From an uncultured Alphaproteobacteria bacterium (lineage in GTDB: Bacteria; Pseudomonadota; Alphaproteobacteria; HIMB59; GCA-002718135), in contig CACMYX010000008.1 in assembly GCA_902618015.1 (NCBI GenBank), positions 1 to 42,465 on the forward strand: a DNA stretch of 42,465 nucleotides. Direction: 5' to 3'. The position numbers and the translations under genes are program-made. This document shows positions 8,681-19,118 of this stretch, one piece after another. The notes below the pieces were generated by a model. It was not told the DNA's origin and did not search any database. It saw nothing but the letters and a program-made list of their open reading frames with translations. How positions within the stretch are numbered: position 1 is the first letter of the stretch; every line of letters starts with the position of its first letter.

Positions 8681-11363
8681 CATTTTCAAATTCTTGTATT
8701 CTAGAAACAGAAACAATTCTATCACTTTCAGGAATCTTAAAAATACTAACACCTTTTGTGGATCTTCCAGCTATTCTAATTTGGTTTACATTAACTCTAA
8801 TTATTTGACCCTTATCACTAACAAGAATAATTTCATCATTGTCCTGGACAACAAAACAATCAACAACTTCACCATTTTTTTCAGATGTCATTATTCCAGT
8901 TATACCCTTTCCTCCTCTATTTGAAATTCTATATTCATAAGCAGATGATCTTTTTCCAAAACCCTTTGATGTTATAGCTAAAAGAAATTCCTCATTATTA
9001 TTTAATTCTTCAAATCCATTTTTAAGTGATGAAGTTTCTTTTCTACTTTCAGATGCTGCTCTTAAGTATTCTTGACGAATGCTCATATCAATCACTGAAT
9101 GTTTTAAAATTGCTAAGGATATAATTGTATTGCCCTTATCTAATTTTATACCCCTTACACCTGATGAATTTAAACCAGAAAATAATCTTAATTTTTCAAC
9201 AGGAAAACGTAAACATTTTCCATTTGATGAAGAAAGCAAAATATCATCATCTATAGTACAAAGCTTAACACCAATTAATTCATCTTTTTCATCAAGCTTA
9301 ATAGATACTTTTCCTGAGTCCCTCAATTCTCTTTTTCCACTCTTTGCAACATCTATTAATTTATTTTTTCTTACCATTCCATTTTTTGTTGCAAATATAA
9401 CATAGAGTTTATCCCATTGATTTTCATCCAGAGGTAATGGAAGGAAAGTAGATATTTTTTCATTAGATTTAAATGGCAGCAAATTTACTATTGGCTTTCC
9501 CCTAGCCTTTAAGCTGGCTTCAGGAACATCATGAGATTTTAGAGAATAAACTTTTCCTAATGAAGAAAAAACTAAAAGTTTAGTATGAGTATCTGCAAAG
9601 TGAATTTCTTTTACAAAATCTTCTTCTCTTGTTGACATACCAGTTTTACCTTTACCTCCTCTATTTTGAGAACGATAATTAGATAATAGTGATCTTTTTA
9701 TGTATCCATTATTAGAAATAGTTAAAACTATATCTTCTTGTTGAATATATCTTAAATCATCTACTTGCTCATATTCTTGATCAATAATCTCACTACGTCT
9801 TTCAGTTGCAAATTCTTTTTTTATTTCAGTTAATTCATTTTCTATTTCTTTTAAAAGAATGTCCCTAGAATTAAGTATAGATAGGTAATTTTTAATTTCT
9901 AAAATTAAACTTTCTAAATCCTTTTGAATATCTTCTCTTTCTAAAGCAGTCAATTTTTGCAATCTTAATTCTAAAATAGCTTTAGCCTGTGCGTCAGAAA
10001 AATTAAAAGTGTTACTTTTTAATTCTACAGTATCATCTTCAACTAATTTAATAAAATTAAGATTTTGTTTAGATACTTTCCATTTCTTTTTAATTAATTT
10101 TTCTTTTGCTTCTTTTGTATCTTTTGAACTTTTTATTAATTCTATAATTTCATCAATATGCTCATTAGTAACAACCAATCCAACTAAGATATGAGCTTTT
10201 TCTCTAGCTTTATTAAGATCAAATAATGTTCTTTTTATTATTACTTCTTCTCTAAAATCTAAAAATGAAGATAAAATTTCTTTTAAATTCATTTGTTCTG
10301 GCTTACCTTTATTTAAAGCAAGCATATTAGAATTGAATGTCGTTTGAATTAAAGTATGTTTATATAATTGATTTAGAATAATATTTGAGTCTACATCTTT
10401 TTTTAATTCTATCACAACCCTAACACCGTTTCTGTCTGACTCATCTCTTAGATCTGAAATTCCTTCAACAATTCCATTTTTCACAATTTCTGCAATCCTT
10501 TCTAATAATTTTGATTTATTAACCTGGTAAGGTATTTCGTGGAGAATAATTGCCTCTCGATCCTTTTTAAAATTTTCAATACTTGTCTTCGATCTAACTA
10601 CACAGCCTCCTTTTCCAGTTTCAAAAGCATCAGTTATGCCTTTTTTACCAATTATTTGACCTCCTGTTGGAAAATCAGGACCAAAAATATATTTTTGAAG
10701 GTCTGAGATATTGCAATCTGGGTTTTTAATAAGATATAAAGATGCATCTATTACTTCTCCTAAGTTATGTGGTGCAATATTAGTCGCCATTCCAACTGCA
10801 ATTCCCGATGCACCGTTAACTAAAAGATTTGGAAATTGGGATGGCAAAACTGAGGGCTCTTTTGTTGTGTCATCATAATTAGGTTGAAACGAAACGGTGT
10901 TTTTATCAATATCTTCAACAAGTTTCTCGGATACTTTAGCAAGTCGTGCTTCAGTATATCTCATTGCTGCAGGAGGATCTCCATCTAAAGATCCGAAATT
11001 TCCTTGACCATCAACTAACTCTAATCGCATAGAAAAATCTTGAGCCATTCTAACCATAGAATTGTAAATAGCTGAGTCTCCGTGAGGATGATATTTACCC
11101 ATTACATCACCCACTATTCTTGCAGATTTTTTGTATGGTTTATTGAAATTGTACCCAGACTCACTCATAGAGTACAATATTCTTCTGTGAACTGGCTTTA
11201 GGCCATCTCTACAGTCTGGAAGCGCCCTACTAACTATTACAGACATTGCATAATCCAGGTAGGATTTTTGCATTTCTTGCTCTAAACTTACTGAAGGTAT
11301 ATTAGTAGGTTCTTGATTATTGTTATTTGATGTATCTATATCGTCAGGCACTAAAAAATCCAA
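8673..11363 (-). CDS. gyrA: DNA gyrase subunit A
   Basis: 896 aa. The breakage-reunion domain carries catalytic Tyr136 ([10 protein letters not shown]), followed by the C-terminal beta-pinwheel with a GyrA-box-like QNRGGKG and later RISNRGGKG. The box identifies GyrA rather than ParC. With GyrB it introduces negative supercoils. In the quinolone-determining region, [12 protein letters not shown] has Ser97 (E. coli Ser83) but Asn101 where E. coli has Asp87. The frame opens with TTG at 11361-11363; an in-frame GTG at 11351 is an alternative, an in-frame TAA lies a few codons upstream, and no ATG is available nearby. The 128-base gap to ssb is featureless AT-rich DNA in which I cannot resolve a promoter. 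coaD overlaps the 3' end. Confidence 0.96.
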   Translation of the reverse strand: MDFLVPDDIDTSNNNNQEPTNIPSVSLEQEMQKSYLDYAMSVIVSRALPDCRDGLKPVHRRILYSMSESGYNFNKPYKKSARIVGDVMGKYHPHGDSAIYNSMVRMAQDFSMRLELVDGQGNFGSLDGDPPAAMRYTEARLAKVSEKLVEDIDKNTVSFQPNYDDTTKEPSVLPSQFPNLLVNGASGIAVGMATNIAPHNLGEVIDASLYLIKNPDCNISDLQKYIFGPDFPTGGQIIGKKGITDAFETGKGGCVVRSKTSIENFKKDREAIILHEIPYQVNKSKLLERIAEIVKNGIVEGISDLRDESDRNGVRVVIELKKDVDSNIILNQLYKHTLIQTTFNSNMLALNKGKPEQMNLKEILSSFLDFREEVIIKRTLFDLNKAREKAHILVGLVVTNEHIDEIIELIKSSKDTKEAKEKLIKKKWKVSKQNLNFIKLVEDDTVELKSNTFNFSDAQAKAILELRLQKLTALEREDIQKDLESLILEIKNYLSILNSRDILLKEIENELTEIKKEFATERRSEIIDQEYEQVDDLRYIQQEDIVLTISNNGYIKRSLLSNYRSQNRGGKGKTGMSTREEDFVKEIHFADTHTKLLVFSSLGKVYSLKSHDVPEASLKARGKPIVNLLPFKSNEKISTFLPLPLDENQWDKLYVIFATKNGMVRKNKLIDVAKSGKRELRDSGKVSIKLDEKDELIGVKLCTIDDDILLSSSNGKCLRFPVEKLRLFSGLNSSGVRGIKLDKGNTIISLAILKHSVIDMSIRQEYLRAASESRKETSSLKNGFEELNNNEEFLLAITSKGFGKRSSAYEYRISNRGGKGITGIMTSEKNGEVVDCFVVQDNDEIILVSDKGQIIRVNVNQIRIAGRSTKGVSIFKIPESDRIVSVSRIQEFENDE

Positions 11364-11491
11364 GTTTTCTAAGAAAAATTAAGAATATTTATATCAAAAA
11401 GCACAATTTAAACCAATATAAATAAATGATTAAATTATATTAAAAAAACATTATTTTTCAGTAATTAAATAATAATATCTATTGAATATAT

Positions 11492-11965
11492 TTAAAAAGG
11501 GATATCTTCATCTAAATCATCAGAATCACCTGATTGATTTCCAAAAGAATTGTCTTCAATTGGCTTAGATTGATCCATTTCTTGTGAATTATCTGATACC
11601 TGAGAGTTACTATTTCTGCTGTCTAGAAGGGTTAAATTACAATTATATCCCTGTAAAATCACTTCTGTAGTGTATCTATCATTTCCATCTTTATCTTGCC
11701 ATTTCCTTGTTTGAAGCTCTCCTTCAACATAAATTTTAGATCCTTTTTTTACATATTTTTCTACTATATCAACTAGGCCGTCTCCAAAAACAACAATGTT
11801 ATGCCAAGATGTTTTTTCTTTTTGTTCTTGAGTATTTCTATCTTTCCATCTTTTTGATGTTGCAATTGAAAATGAAGCCATTTTTGCTCCAGACTGCATA
11901 GATCTAATTTCAGGATCTCTTCCCAAGTTTCCTAATAAAATTGTTTTATTAACACTACCAACCAT
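11492..11965 (-). CDS. ssb: Single-stranded DNA-binding protein
   Basis: 157 aa from the ATG at 11965 (MVGSVNKTILLGNLG). A frame seven codons longer exists, but the family begins at this Met. The OB fold covers about residues 1-110 with conserved NLGRDPE, the W residues of RWKD and TSWHN, and VEGELQTRKWQDKDG. A Gln/Ser/Asn/Asp-rich linker follows, ending in the acidic tip DDLDEDIPF that recruits RecG, UvrD-type and replication proteins in other bacteria. It is divergent from uvrA with 57 bases between starts, an arrangement common in proteobacteria. Confidence 0.96.
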   Translation of the reverse strand: MVGSVNKTILLGNLGRDPEIRSMQSGAKMASFSIATSKRWKDRNTQEQKEKTSWHNIVVFGDGLVDIVEKYVKKGSKIYVEGELQTRKWQDKDGNDRYTTEVILQGYNCNLTLLDSRNSNSQVSDNSQEMDQSKPIEDNSFGNQSGDSDDLDEDIPF

Positions 11966-12022
11966 AAGAATTCTATATATATCCATATAACATATTAAAG
12001 TTATTAGATAACACTAATATTC

Positions 12023-14827
12023 ATGAATTTAGATAAAATTGTTATAAAAGGTGCAAGAGAGCACAATCTTAAAAATATAAACTTAGAAATACCAAAGAAT
12101 AAACTCGTAGTAATAACTGGTGTAAGTGGCTCAGGAAAATCAACATTAGCATTTGATACAATTTATTCTGAGGGACAAAGAAAGTATGTTGAGAGTCTTT
12201 CTGCATATGCAAGACAATTCCTTCAAATGATGAATAAACCTGATGTAGATAGTATCGATGGTTTATCACCAGCGATTTCTATAGAGCAAAAAACAACACA
12301 AAAAAATCCTAGAAGTACTGTAGGTACTGTCACGGAAATTTATGATTACCTAAGAGTTTTGTATGCCAGAGTTGGAGTCCCCTACTCTCCAACAACAGGT
12401 AAACCAATTAAATCTCAATCAGTAAGTGAAATGACTGATCTTATAATTAAAAATAATATTGATAATAAAATTTATATTTTATCTCCAATAGTAAGAGATA
12501 GAAAAGGTGAATATAAAAAAGAAATCGAGGATTTAAAAAAAAGAGGTTATCAACGTCTTAAAGTGGATAATGTGGTCTATGATATTGATGAAGTGCCTTC
12601 ACTTAAAAAAAATTTTAAACACAATATTGATGTTGTAATTGATCGACTTGTTGTAAAAAAAAATATCCAACAAAGATTGAGCGAAAGTATAGAAGTTGCG
12701 TTAACACTATCTGATGGTTTATTATATTTAGAAAATCTAGATAAAAATAAAATATCCGTATTTTCATCTAAATTTGCATGTCCAGTATCTGGATTTAGTA
12801 TTGAAGAAATTGAACCTAGATTATTTAGTTTTAATGCTCCACAAGGTGCTTGTTCTGAGTGTGATGGACTAGGTATTGAAAAATATTTTGATGAATACAA
12901 GATTGTACCTGATGAAACTAGATCAATTTCTGATGGAGCTATTAAACCTTGGGAAACAAAAGTATTTGGTTACCAAAAAAAATATTTTGTTGAAACAATA
13001 GATAAAATCTTAAAACAATATAAAATAAAAAAAAATGTTCCATGGAGAGAGATCCCAAGAAAAATAAAAAATATTATTCTTTATGGAGATGAAAATAATG
13101 AACTAAATTTTTTGTACGATTTTGAGGGTATAATAAACTTTATTGATAGAAAATATGAAGAAACTGAGCGATGGTGGCTTCAGTATGAACTAGAAAAATA
13201 TTTATCTGAAAGAGACTGTGAAGTTTGCAATGGTTATCGTCTTAATCAAAAAGCTCTAGCAGTAAGAATTGATGAAAATCATATCGGTAATATTACTAAA
13301 AAATCAATTAGTGAATGTTTAAGCTGGTTTTCATCACTCGAAAGTAAACTAGATAAAAATAATAAAAAAATTGCTGAAGGGGTAATTAAAGAAATTAAAG
13401 ATAGATTAGTTTTTTTAAATAGAGTCGGTTTAGATTATTTATCTTTAGCAAGAGCAAGCAAAACTTTGTCTGGAGGTGAAAGTCAAAGAATTAGATTAGC
13501 AAGTCAAATTGGCTCTGGCTTGACAGGAGTTTTGTATGTTTTAGATGAGCCATCAATTGGATTACATCAAAAAGATAATCAACAACTAATAGAAACATTA
13601 TTTAGATTAAGAGATTTGGGAAATACAGTAATTGTGGTTGAGCATGATGAAGACGCAATTAGACAATCTGATCATATAATTGATATAGGTGTTAAAGCTG
13701 GTGTTAATGGAGGCCATATAATTGCTGAGGGAGGTCTTAAAAAAATATTAAAAAATAATAAAAGTTTGACAGCAAAATATTTAAATAAATCTTTAGAAAT
13801 AGAGGTTCCAAAGAAAAGAAGAAAATTTAATAAAAACAAAGTTTTCAAACTTAATAAAATTAAAACAAATAACTTGGATAATCTTAATATTACTTTGCCT
13901 CTAGGAAATTTTATTACTGTAACAGGTGTCTCTGGAAGTGGTAAATCTTCATTAATAATTGATACATTATATCAAAGACTAGACGAATACTTTAATAAAT
14001 CCTTAAATAAAGATGAGAGTCGTTTTAACTTTAAAGGCATAAATCATATCGATAAAGTAATTGATATTGATCAATCTCCAATTGGAAGAACGCCAAGATC
14101 AAATCCAGCAACATACACAGGTTGTTTTACTCCTATCAGAGATTGGTTTGCAAACTTAAATGAATCGAGTGCTAGAGGATATAAACCAGGTCGTTTTTCT
14201 TTTAATGTTAAAGGTGGCAGATGTGAATCATGCGAAGGTGATGGTGTTAAAAAAATAGAAATGCATTTTTTAGCTGATGTTTATGTGGAATGTGATATCT
14301 GTAAAGGTAAAAGATATAATAGAGAAACTTTGGAAGTTAAATATAAAGATAAATCTATTTCTGATGTTTTAGAAATGACCGTTGAGGAAGGTTATAAATT
14401 TTTTGATAAAATACCAGCAATTAAACAAAAATTGCAAACTTTAATGGATGTTGGCTTAGATTATATAAAAATAGGTCAATCAGCAACTACACTATCAGGT
14501 GGTGAAGCACAGAGAATAAAATTATCAAAAGAATTATCCAAAAGATCAACAGGAAAAACACTTTATATTCTTGATGAGCCAACTACAGGTCTTCATTTTG
14601 ATGATGTGAAAAAATTACTAAAAATTCTTCATACACTTGTTGATGAAGGAAATACTGTTATTGTTATTGAGCACAATCTTGATGTTATTAAAACAGCAGA
14701 TTATATAATTGATTTAGGTCCACTAGGAGGTGTAAATGGAGGACAAATTGTTGGAACTGGTACACCCGAAGATATTGCAAATAATAAAAAAAGCTATACA
14801 GGTGAATTCTTAAAGAAAATTTTATAA
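12023..14827 (+). CDS. uvrA: Excinuclease ABC subunit A
   Basis: 934 aa, complete. Two ABC ATPase modules are visible: Walker [10 protein letters not shown] (residues 33-41) with signature [19 protein letters not shown] and LDEPSIGLH, and a second GVSGSGKSS with [15 protein letters not shown] and LDEPTTGLH. Zinc modules: CPVSGFS...CSECDGLG (the second Cys is Ser, which I recall as usual in alphaproteobacteria), CEVCNGYRL, and the DNA-binding [11 protein letters not shown]...CDICKG. Role: damage recognition with UvrB in nucleotide excision repair; Mfd, its transcription-coupled recruiter, is also in this window. It starts 57 bases from ssb on the opposite strand. Confidence 0.98.
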   Translation: MNLDKIVIKGAREHNLKNINLEIPKNKLVVITGVSGSGKSTLAFDTIYSEGQRKYVESLSAYARQFLQMMNKPDVDSIDGLSPAISIEQKTTQKNPRSTVGTVTEIYDYLRVLYARVGVPYSPTTGKPIKSQSVSEMTDLIIKNNIDNKIYILSPIVRDRKGEYKKEIEDLKKRGYQRLKVDNVVYDIDEVPSLKKNFKHNIDVVIDRLVVKKNIQQRLSESIEVALTLSDGLLYLENLDKNKISVFSSKFACPVSGFSIEEIEPRLFSFNAPQGACSECDGLGIEKYFDEYKIVPDETRSISDGAIKPWETKVFGYQKKYFVETIDKILKQYKIKKNVPWREIPRKIKNIILYGDENNELNFLYDFEGIINFIDRKYEETERWWLQYELEKYLSERDCEVCNGYRLNQKALAVRIDENHIGNITKKSISECLSWFSSLESKLDKNNKKIAEGVIKEIKDRLVFLNRVGLDYLSLARASKTLSGGESQRIRLASQIGSGLTGVLYVLDEPSIGLHQKDNQQLIETLFRLRDLGNTVIVVEHDEDAIRQSDHIIDIGVKAGVNGGHIIAEGGLKKILKNNKSLTAKYLNKSLEIEVPKKRRKFNKNKVFKLNKIKTNNLDNLNITLPLGNFITVTGVSGSGKSSLIIDTLYQRLDEYFNKSLNKDESRFNFKGINHIDKVIDIDQSPIGRTPRSNPATYTGCFTPIRDWFANLNESSARGYKPGRFSFNVKGGRCESCEGDGVKKIEMHFLADVYVECDICKGKRYNRETLEVKYKDKSISDVLEMTVEEGYKFFDKIPAIKQKLQTLMDVGLDYIKIGQSATTLSGGEAQRIKLSKELSKRSTGKTLYILDEPTTGLHFDDVKKLLKILHTLVDEGNTVIVIEHNLDVIKTADYIIDLGPLGGVNGGQIVGTGTPEDIANNKKSYTGEFLKKIL

Positions 14828-14831
14828 ATCA

Positions 14832-14836
14832 AAGGA
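14832..14836 (+). promoter_or_regulatory. Shine-Dalgarno site of sodB
   Basis: AAGGA lies six bases before the sodB ATG, in the 15-base gap after uvrA. Clear ribosome binding sites are rare in this window, so this one suggests efficient initiation of sodB even if it is co-transcribed with uvrA. Confidence 0.55.
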
Positions 14837-14842
14837 AATAAA

Positions 14843-15439
14843 ATGATAAATCTAGAGTTACCAGATCTACCCTATAGTAAAGATGCTCTAATGCCGTATA
14901 TGTCGGCTGAAACTTTAGAGTTGCATCATGATAAGCATCACATGGCTTACATTACTAATGGAAATAAGTTTATTAAAGAACAAAATATAGCAGATGATAA
15001 TGTCAATGATATTGTTATTAACTCATATCAAAAAAATGCTCCAGTATTCAATAATGTAGCACAACATATAAATCATGTTCATTTTTGGGAAGTAATGAAA
15101 AATAATCCAGATGGTAAAATTCCCTCTGAACTCGAAAATAAGATAGTTGCAGATATTGGTTCAGTTGAAAAAATGAAAGAAGATTTTATATATGCAGGCA
15201 TTGGTCAATTTGGATCAGGTTGGTGCTGGTTAGTTTTAAATAATGGTAAATTAGAAATTACTAAAACACCAAATGGAGAAAACCCAATCGTACATGGTCA
15301 AACTCCTCTACTTGGATGTGATGTTTGGGAACACTCATATTATGTTGATTATAGAAATAGAAGACCTGATTATTTAAAAGCTTTTATCGATAATTTAGTT
15401 AATTGGGAAAAAGTTGCAGAAAACTTAAATAACGCTTAA
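14843..15439 (+). CDS. sodB: Superoxide dismutase, Fe/Mn family (Fe-type features)
   Basis: 198 aa. It dismutates superoxide in the cytoplasm; there is no signal peptide. Metal ligands are visible in order: His in LELHHDKHH (about residue 27), His in QHINHVHFW (about 75), and the Asp/His pair in DVWEHSYYVDYRNRRPDYL (about 158-162). The QHINHxxFW and FGSGWCWLV segments suggest an iron-type enzyme, though Fe/Mn specificity cannot be fixed from sequence alone. It follows uvrA by 15 bases with a good ribosome binding site. Its TAA shares the TTAA at 15436-15439 with the converging secF. Confidence 0.95.
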   Translation: MINLELPDLPYSKDALMPYMSAETLELHHDKHHMAYITNGNKFIKEQNIADDNVNDIVINSYQKNAPVFNNVAQHINHVHFWEVMKNNPDGKIPSELENKIVADIGSVEKMKEDFIYAGIGQFGSGWCWLVLNNGKLEITKTPNGENPIVHGQTPLLGCDVWEHSYYVDYRNRRPDYLKAFIDNLVNWEKVAENLNNA

Positions 15440-16335
15440 TCATCTTCATCTTGCGGTCTGAACTTAAAAATTAATAAAGTTGGGACCGCAATAAAAACAG
15501 ATGAATAAGTGCCAATAATAACACCTATAATCATTGTTAAAGCGAACGGTCTAATAACCTCTCCACCAAATATAAACAAAGATACTAAAGCAAGAAGCGT
15601 CGTCAAACTTGTCATTATAGTTCTGGATAAAGTATTGTTAACTGATAAGTTAAATAAATCTACTAACTCAAGTTTTTTATATTTTCTTAAATTTTCTCGA
15701 ACCCTATCAAATATTACAACTGTATCATTAATGGAATAACCAGCAATAGTTAGAATTGCTGCTATTGTAGCTAAAGAAAATTCTACATTTAAAATCGAGA
15801 GCAATCCAAGAGTAAATAATACATCGTGAGTTAATGCTACAACTGCCCCGAAACCAAATTGCCATTCAAAACGCAACCAAATGTAAATTAAAATAGCAAT
15901 TAATGCAAAGGAGACTGCTTGAAAACCTCGAAATAATAGCTCAGAACTTATTGTGGGACCTACAAATTCAGACCTTCTAAACTCAACAACCTTGTCTTGA
16001 ATTAAATTTTTTACAGAATTGACTGTTTCAATACTCTCTTGATTACTTTTATTTTGAAGTCGTATTAAAATAACATTCTCATTGCCAAATTCCTGCAAAG
16101 ATACATCACTATAAGAAGAAGATAAAATTTCTCTTAGCTCACCAATTGAAGTATTTTTTGTACTGACTTCAATTAAAGTACCTCCTTTAAAATCAATTCC
16201 TAGATTTAAACCCTTTATACTTAATAAGCCTATTGAGATTAATATGGCTAAAATAGAAAAAATTAAAAAATTTCTTCTTAAACCTAAAAAATTAATATTA
16301 GGCTCAACGGGAATAATTTTATTTAAACCAAACAT
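15436..16335 (-). CDS. secF: Protein translocase subunit SecF
   Basis: 299 aa, six predicted membrane spans with a large periplasmic loop after the first. Family markers are LGIDFKGGTLIEV after the first span, FVGPTISSEL, the RFEWQFGFGAVVALTHD region, and SINDTVVIFDRVRENLR in span 4-5. With SecD and YajC it forms the proton-motive-force-driven accessory complex that helps pull proteins through SecYEG. The ATG overlaps the secD stop by one base (TAATG at 16333-16337), so stoichiometric translation is likely. It converges on sodB. Confidence 0.97.
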   Translation of the reverse strand: MFGLNKIIPVEPNINFLGLRRNFLIFSILAILISIGLLSIKGLNLGIDFKGGTLIEVSTKNTSIGELREILSSSYSDVSLQEFGNENVILIRLQNKSNQESIETVNSVKNLIQDKVVEFRRSEFVGPTISSELLFRGFQAVSFALIAILIYIWLRFEWQFGFGAVVALTHDVLFTLGLLSILNVEFSLATIAAILTIAGYSINDTVVIFDRVRENLRKYKKLELVDLFNLSVNNTLSRTIMTSLTTLLALVSLFIFGGEVIRPFALTMIIGVIIGTYSSVFIAVPTLLIFKFRPQDEDD

Positions 16336-17885
16336 TATAGTTTTAATTCCTTTTTATTTGCAAATGATAAGTACATATAAACTAAAAAATTTGTAAGCAT
16401 TAAAGCGGTGAACATTGATGCTATCACACCCAAAGACAATGTAATGGAAAAACCTCTTATTGGACCAGAGCCAAATGCAAATAGTAAAACAGCGGCAATC
16501 AAAGTAGTAATATTGGCGTCAAGTATAGTTGACATAGCTCTATCGAAACCATTTTTTACAATCTGATAAACTTTAGTTTCTTTTAAACTCTCTTCTTTAA
16601 TTCTTTCAAAAATTAGAACATTGGCGTCCACTGCCATACCAATTGTTAATACAATTCCAGCTATACCAGGCAATGTTAATGTTGCTCCAATTGTTCCTAG
16701 TAATGATATTATAATAAATAAATTTACAATCAATGAAACATTGGCAAGAGCTCCAAAAGTTCCATAAATGAGTATCATAAAGATACATACTAATACCATA
16801 CCAATAATAGCAGCTATTTGACCAGCAGCTATAGAGTCTGCTCCTAACCCAGCACCTACTGATCTCTCTTCAACTATTTCTAAAGGTGCCGGTAAAGCAC
16901 CGGCTCTTAATAAAACTGCTAAATCAGATGCCTCCTGTGCATTGAAATTTCCTGTTATAATTCCGGAGCCACCAGTAATTGCGCTACTTATTCTAGGTGC
17001 AGTTATTACAACTCCATCTAATACTACCGCCATTCTTTTTCCAATATTGTTTGTAGTAACTTTTCCAAATTTTTGAGCGCCTTCAGTATCAAACCTAAAA
17101 GATACTGCATGACCTTCTGTTTGATCAAATGAACCTTTAGCATCTACTAAATTTTCTCCACCAACTACAGCCCTCTTATTTAAAAGATATTTAATATTTT
17201 CATCGTATATATCTAATACAATCATTTTGCCAAAAGGTGCCAAATTATTATTTAGTGCAGATGTATTATCATCATCAACTATATGAAATGTAAGTTTAGC
17301 AGTTTTACCTAATAAATCTTTTATTCTTTCAGGATCTTTTACTCCTGGTAATTGTAATAGAATTCTTTTTTTACCAGATCTTTGTATTAAAGGTTCTTTT
17401 GTTCCAGATTCATCAATTCTTTTTCTGACAATCTCAAGTGATTGCTTAATTGCTGAGTCTTGAATAATTTTTTTATACTCATCATTTAACTTAATATTCA
17501 ATTTGTTATTATTAATTTGCAATGACACACCTCTATACATTTGAAAAAAACTGTCTCTAATGTCTTTGATTTTAGTAATATCTGCAAAGGTAACGATAAC
17601 ATCATTTTCTTTAATAACAATTTGATCAATTTTTGCAGCCTGATCCCTTGAAATCAGTCGAACACTATCAGCAAAATTATCTAATTCCTCTTTGTATAAA
17701 ATATTAAGTTGTACTTCTAATAATAAATATGATCCACCTTGTAAATCTAAACCTAAATTAATCTTATTTTTTAAAAACCAATTTTCAGAATTTTCATCAT
17801 ATATAATTGAAGGTATCGCAAAAATTATTCCTAATAAAACTAATGATATAACTGTGAATGATTTCCAGATAGGATAATTTTTCAT
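16335..17885 (-). CDS. secD: Protein translocase subunit SecD
   Basis: 516 aa. The N-terminal membrane span is followed by LGLDLQGGSYLLLEV, the periplasmic P1 domain (about 50-320, containing the IVRKRIDESGTKEPLIQRSG stretch) and five further spans, with GMAVDANVLIFERIKEE in the conserved span-4/5 region. The Asp of DAN is the family's proton-pathway residue. It is the middle gene of yajC-secD-secF, with 11 bases to yajC and a one-base overlap with secF. Confidence 0.97.
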   Translation of the reverse strand: MKNYPIWKSFTVISLVLLGIIFAIPSIIYDENSENWFLKNKINLGLDLQGGSYLLLEVQLNILYKEELDNFADSVRLISRDQAAKIDQIVIKENDVIVTFADITKIKDIRDSFFQMYRGVSLQINNNKLNIKLNDEYKKIIQDSAIKQSLEIVRKRIDESGTKEPLIQRSGKKRILLQLPGVKDPERIKDLLGKTAKLTFHIVDDDNTSALNNNLAPFGKMIVLDIYDENIKYLLNKRAVVGGENLVDAKGSFDQTEGHAVSFRFDTEGAQKFGKVTTNNIGKRMAVVLDGVVITAPRISSAITGGSGIITGNFNAQEASDLAVLLRAGALPAPLEIVEERSVGAGLGADSIAAGQIAAIIGMVLVCIFMILIYGTFGALANVSLIVNLFIIISLLGTIGATLTLPGIAGIVLTIGMAVDANVLIFERIKEESLKETKVYQIVKNGFDRAMSTILDANITTLIAAVLLFAFGSGPIRGFSITLSLGVIASMFTALMLTNFLVYMYLSFANKKELKL

Positions 17886-17896
17886 TAATAAAAAAT

Positions 17897-18238
17897 TTAT
17901 TTTTTTCTAGAAAATAAAGAGAAGCCAGATTTACCTTTACTCTCTTCCTTTGTTGATTCTTTTTTTTGAACTTCAGGCATTGCATATAAATCTGCAACCA
18001 TTCCTGATGCAATCTTAATTTCAACATTTTCTGCCACTTCTAAAGTTAGTTCTCTATTATCTGCAACTTTATTAATTGTACCAATGATTCCACCTGAGGT
18101 TACTATTTTGTCCCCTCTTTTTAAATTAGAAAGCATCTCTTTATGCTGTTTAACTTTTCTTTGTTGAGGTCTAATTAGTAAAAAATAAAAAACTACAAAT
18201 ATTAAAATAAGTGGTAAAAATGTTCCAAAAGCTTCCAT
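17897..18238 (-). CDS. yajC: Preprotein translocase subunit YajC
   Basis: 113 aa with a single N-terminal span (FLPLILIFVVFYFLLIRPQ) and the family hallmark RPQQRKVKQHKEML, then LKRGDKIVTSGGIIGTI. The cytoplasmic tail is a small beta domain ending in a Lys/Ser-rich stretch. It binds SecDF in other bacteria. It is the first gene of the yajC-secD-secF operon, transcribed away from the DUF815 ATPase. Confidence 0.95.
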   Translation of the reverse strand: MEAFGTFLPLILIFVVFYFLLIRPQQRKVKQHKEMLSNLKRGDKIVTSGGIIGTINKVADNRELTLEVAENVEIKIASGMVADLYAMPEVQKKESTKEESKGKSGFSLFSRKK

Positions 18239-18272
18239 AATAGTACCTATGATGATTTAATTTGAGTGATTT

Positions 18273-18299
18273 ATTATACTGTGTAATAAGAAAAATCAA
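18273..18299 (-). promoter_or_regulatory. Candidate promoter of yajC-secDF
   Basis: On the minus strand, a perfect TATAAT (18278-18273) is preceded by TTGATT (18299-18294) at a 15-base spacing; taking TTTGAT instead gives 16. The -10 box lies about 35 bases before the yajC ATG, in the 75-base divergent gap shared with the DUF815 gene. Confidence 0.4.
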
Positions 18300-18313
18300 A
18301 TAAAGTATTTATT

Positions 18314-19117
18314 ATGTTTTTAAGCAATTTTTTATCAAATCTTACAGTCTCAAGAGGAAGTGCATTTATTTGGGATAGTAAAATAAAAAATCTCAAAATA
18401 ATATCGAATTTTAGATGTTTGGATTTAGATCTTCTGGTTGGAGTAGAAAGACAGAAAAAAACTATATTAAATAATACGGTAAATTTTTCAGAAGGTAATT
18501 TTACAAATAATGCCTTACTATGGGGATCTAGAGGTAGTGGTAAAAGTTCACTAATTAAATCAGTTTTTTATGAAATAAATAAAAAAAATAAAAATTTAAA
18601 ATTAATACAATTAAATAAAAATAATATTTTTGATATAGAAGTTATTTATGAAAAATATGCAAATTTAAAGAATTATAATTTTATAATTTTTATTGATGAT
18701 TTATCATTTGAAAAAATAGATAGTGATTATAAAATAATTAAGTCAACACTAGATGGAAGTATACAAAATCAACCTAAAAACATTGTTCTTTATGTAACCT
18801 CTAATAGAAGACATTTAATGCCAAGAGATATGATAGAAAATGAAAGATCCTCTGCTATTCATACAGATGAAAGTGTTGAAGAAAAAATAAGTTTAAGTGA
18901 TCGTTTTGGTTTATGGATTGGCTTTCATAATATTTCTCAAAATGATTTTGTTAATATAATTTTTAAATATTGTGAAAAATTTAAACTTCCTTTTAATGAA
19001 AAGACTGAAAAAGAAGCAATTAAATGGAGTTTACAAAGAGGTAATAGAACTGGTAGATCAGCATGGCAATTTATTATTAATTATGCAGCTGAAAAGAATA
19101 AAAAAATAGATTTTTAA
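18314..19117 (+). CDS. DUF815 family AAA+ ATPase
   Basis: 267 aa. Walker A GSRGSGKSSL (about residues 76-85) and Walker B FIIFIDDLSF (about 134-143) are clear, followed by the sensor-like YVTSNRRHLMPRDM. The tail GNRTGRSAWQFI is a family feature. DUF815 proteins resemble DnaC/RuvB-type AAA+ proteins; their cellular role is not established. Placement opposite yajC-secDF recurs in alphaproteobacteria as I recall it, which hints at conserved neighbourhood but not function. The stop is one base from the converging FKBP gene. Confidence 0.88.
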   Translation: MFLSNFLSNLTVSRGSAFIWDSKIKNLKIISNFRCLDLDLLVGVERQKKTILNNTVNFSEGNFTNNALLWGSRGSGKSSLIKSVFYEINKKNKNLKLIQLNKNNIFDIEVIYEKYANLKNYNFIIFIDDLSFEKIDSDYKIIKSTLDGSIQNQPKNIVLYVTSNRRHLMPRDMIENERSSAIHTDESVEEKISLSDRFGLWIGFHNISQNDFVNIIFKYCEKFKLPFNEKTEKEAIKWSLQRGNRTGRSAWQFIINYAAEKNKKIDF

Positions 19118-19118
19118 T

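Noticed and set aside
8681..8752. Longer CoaD start inside gyrA
   Set aside because: The added residues are a readout of gyrA's antisense-free frame shift and precede the conserved nucleotidyltransferase start; homology begins at NKIGIYPG.
11364..11491. gyrA promoter or regulatory RNA in the ssb-gyrA gap
   Set aside because: Many A/T-rich -10-like strings but no -35 box at suitable spacing and no stable structure.
12778..12870. Broken zinc finger in UvrA (CPVSG instead of CPVCG)
   Set aside because: I recall this Ser as usual in alphaproteobacterial UvrA; the rest of the module is intact, so not a defect.
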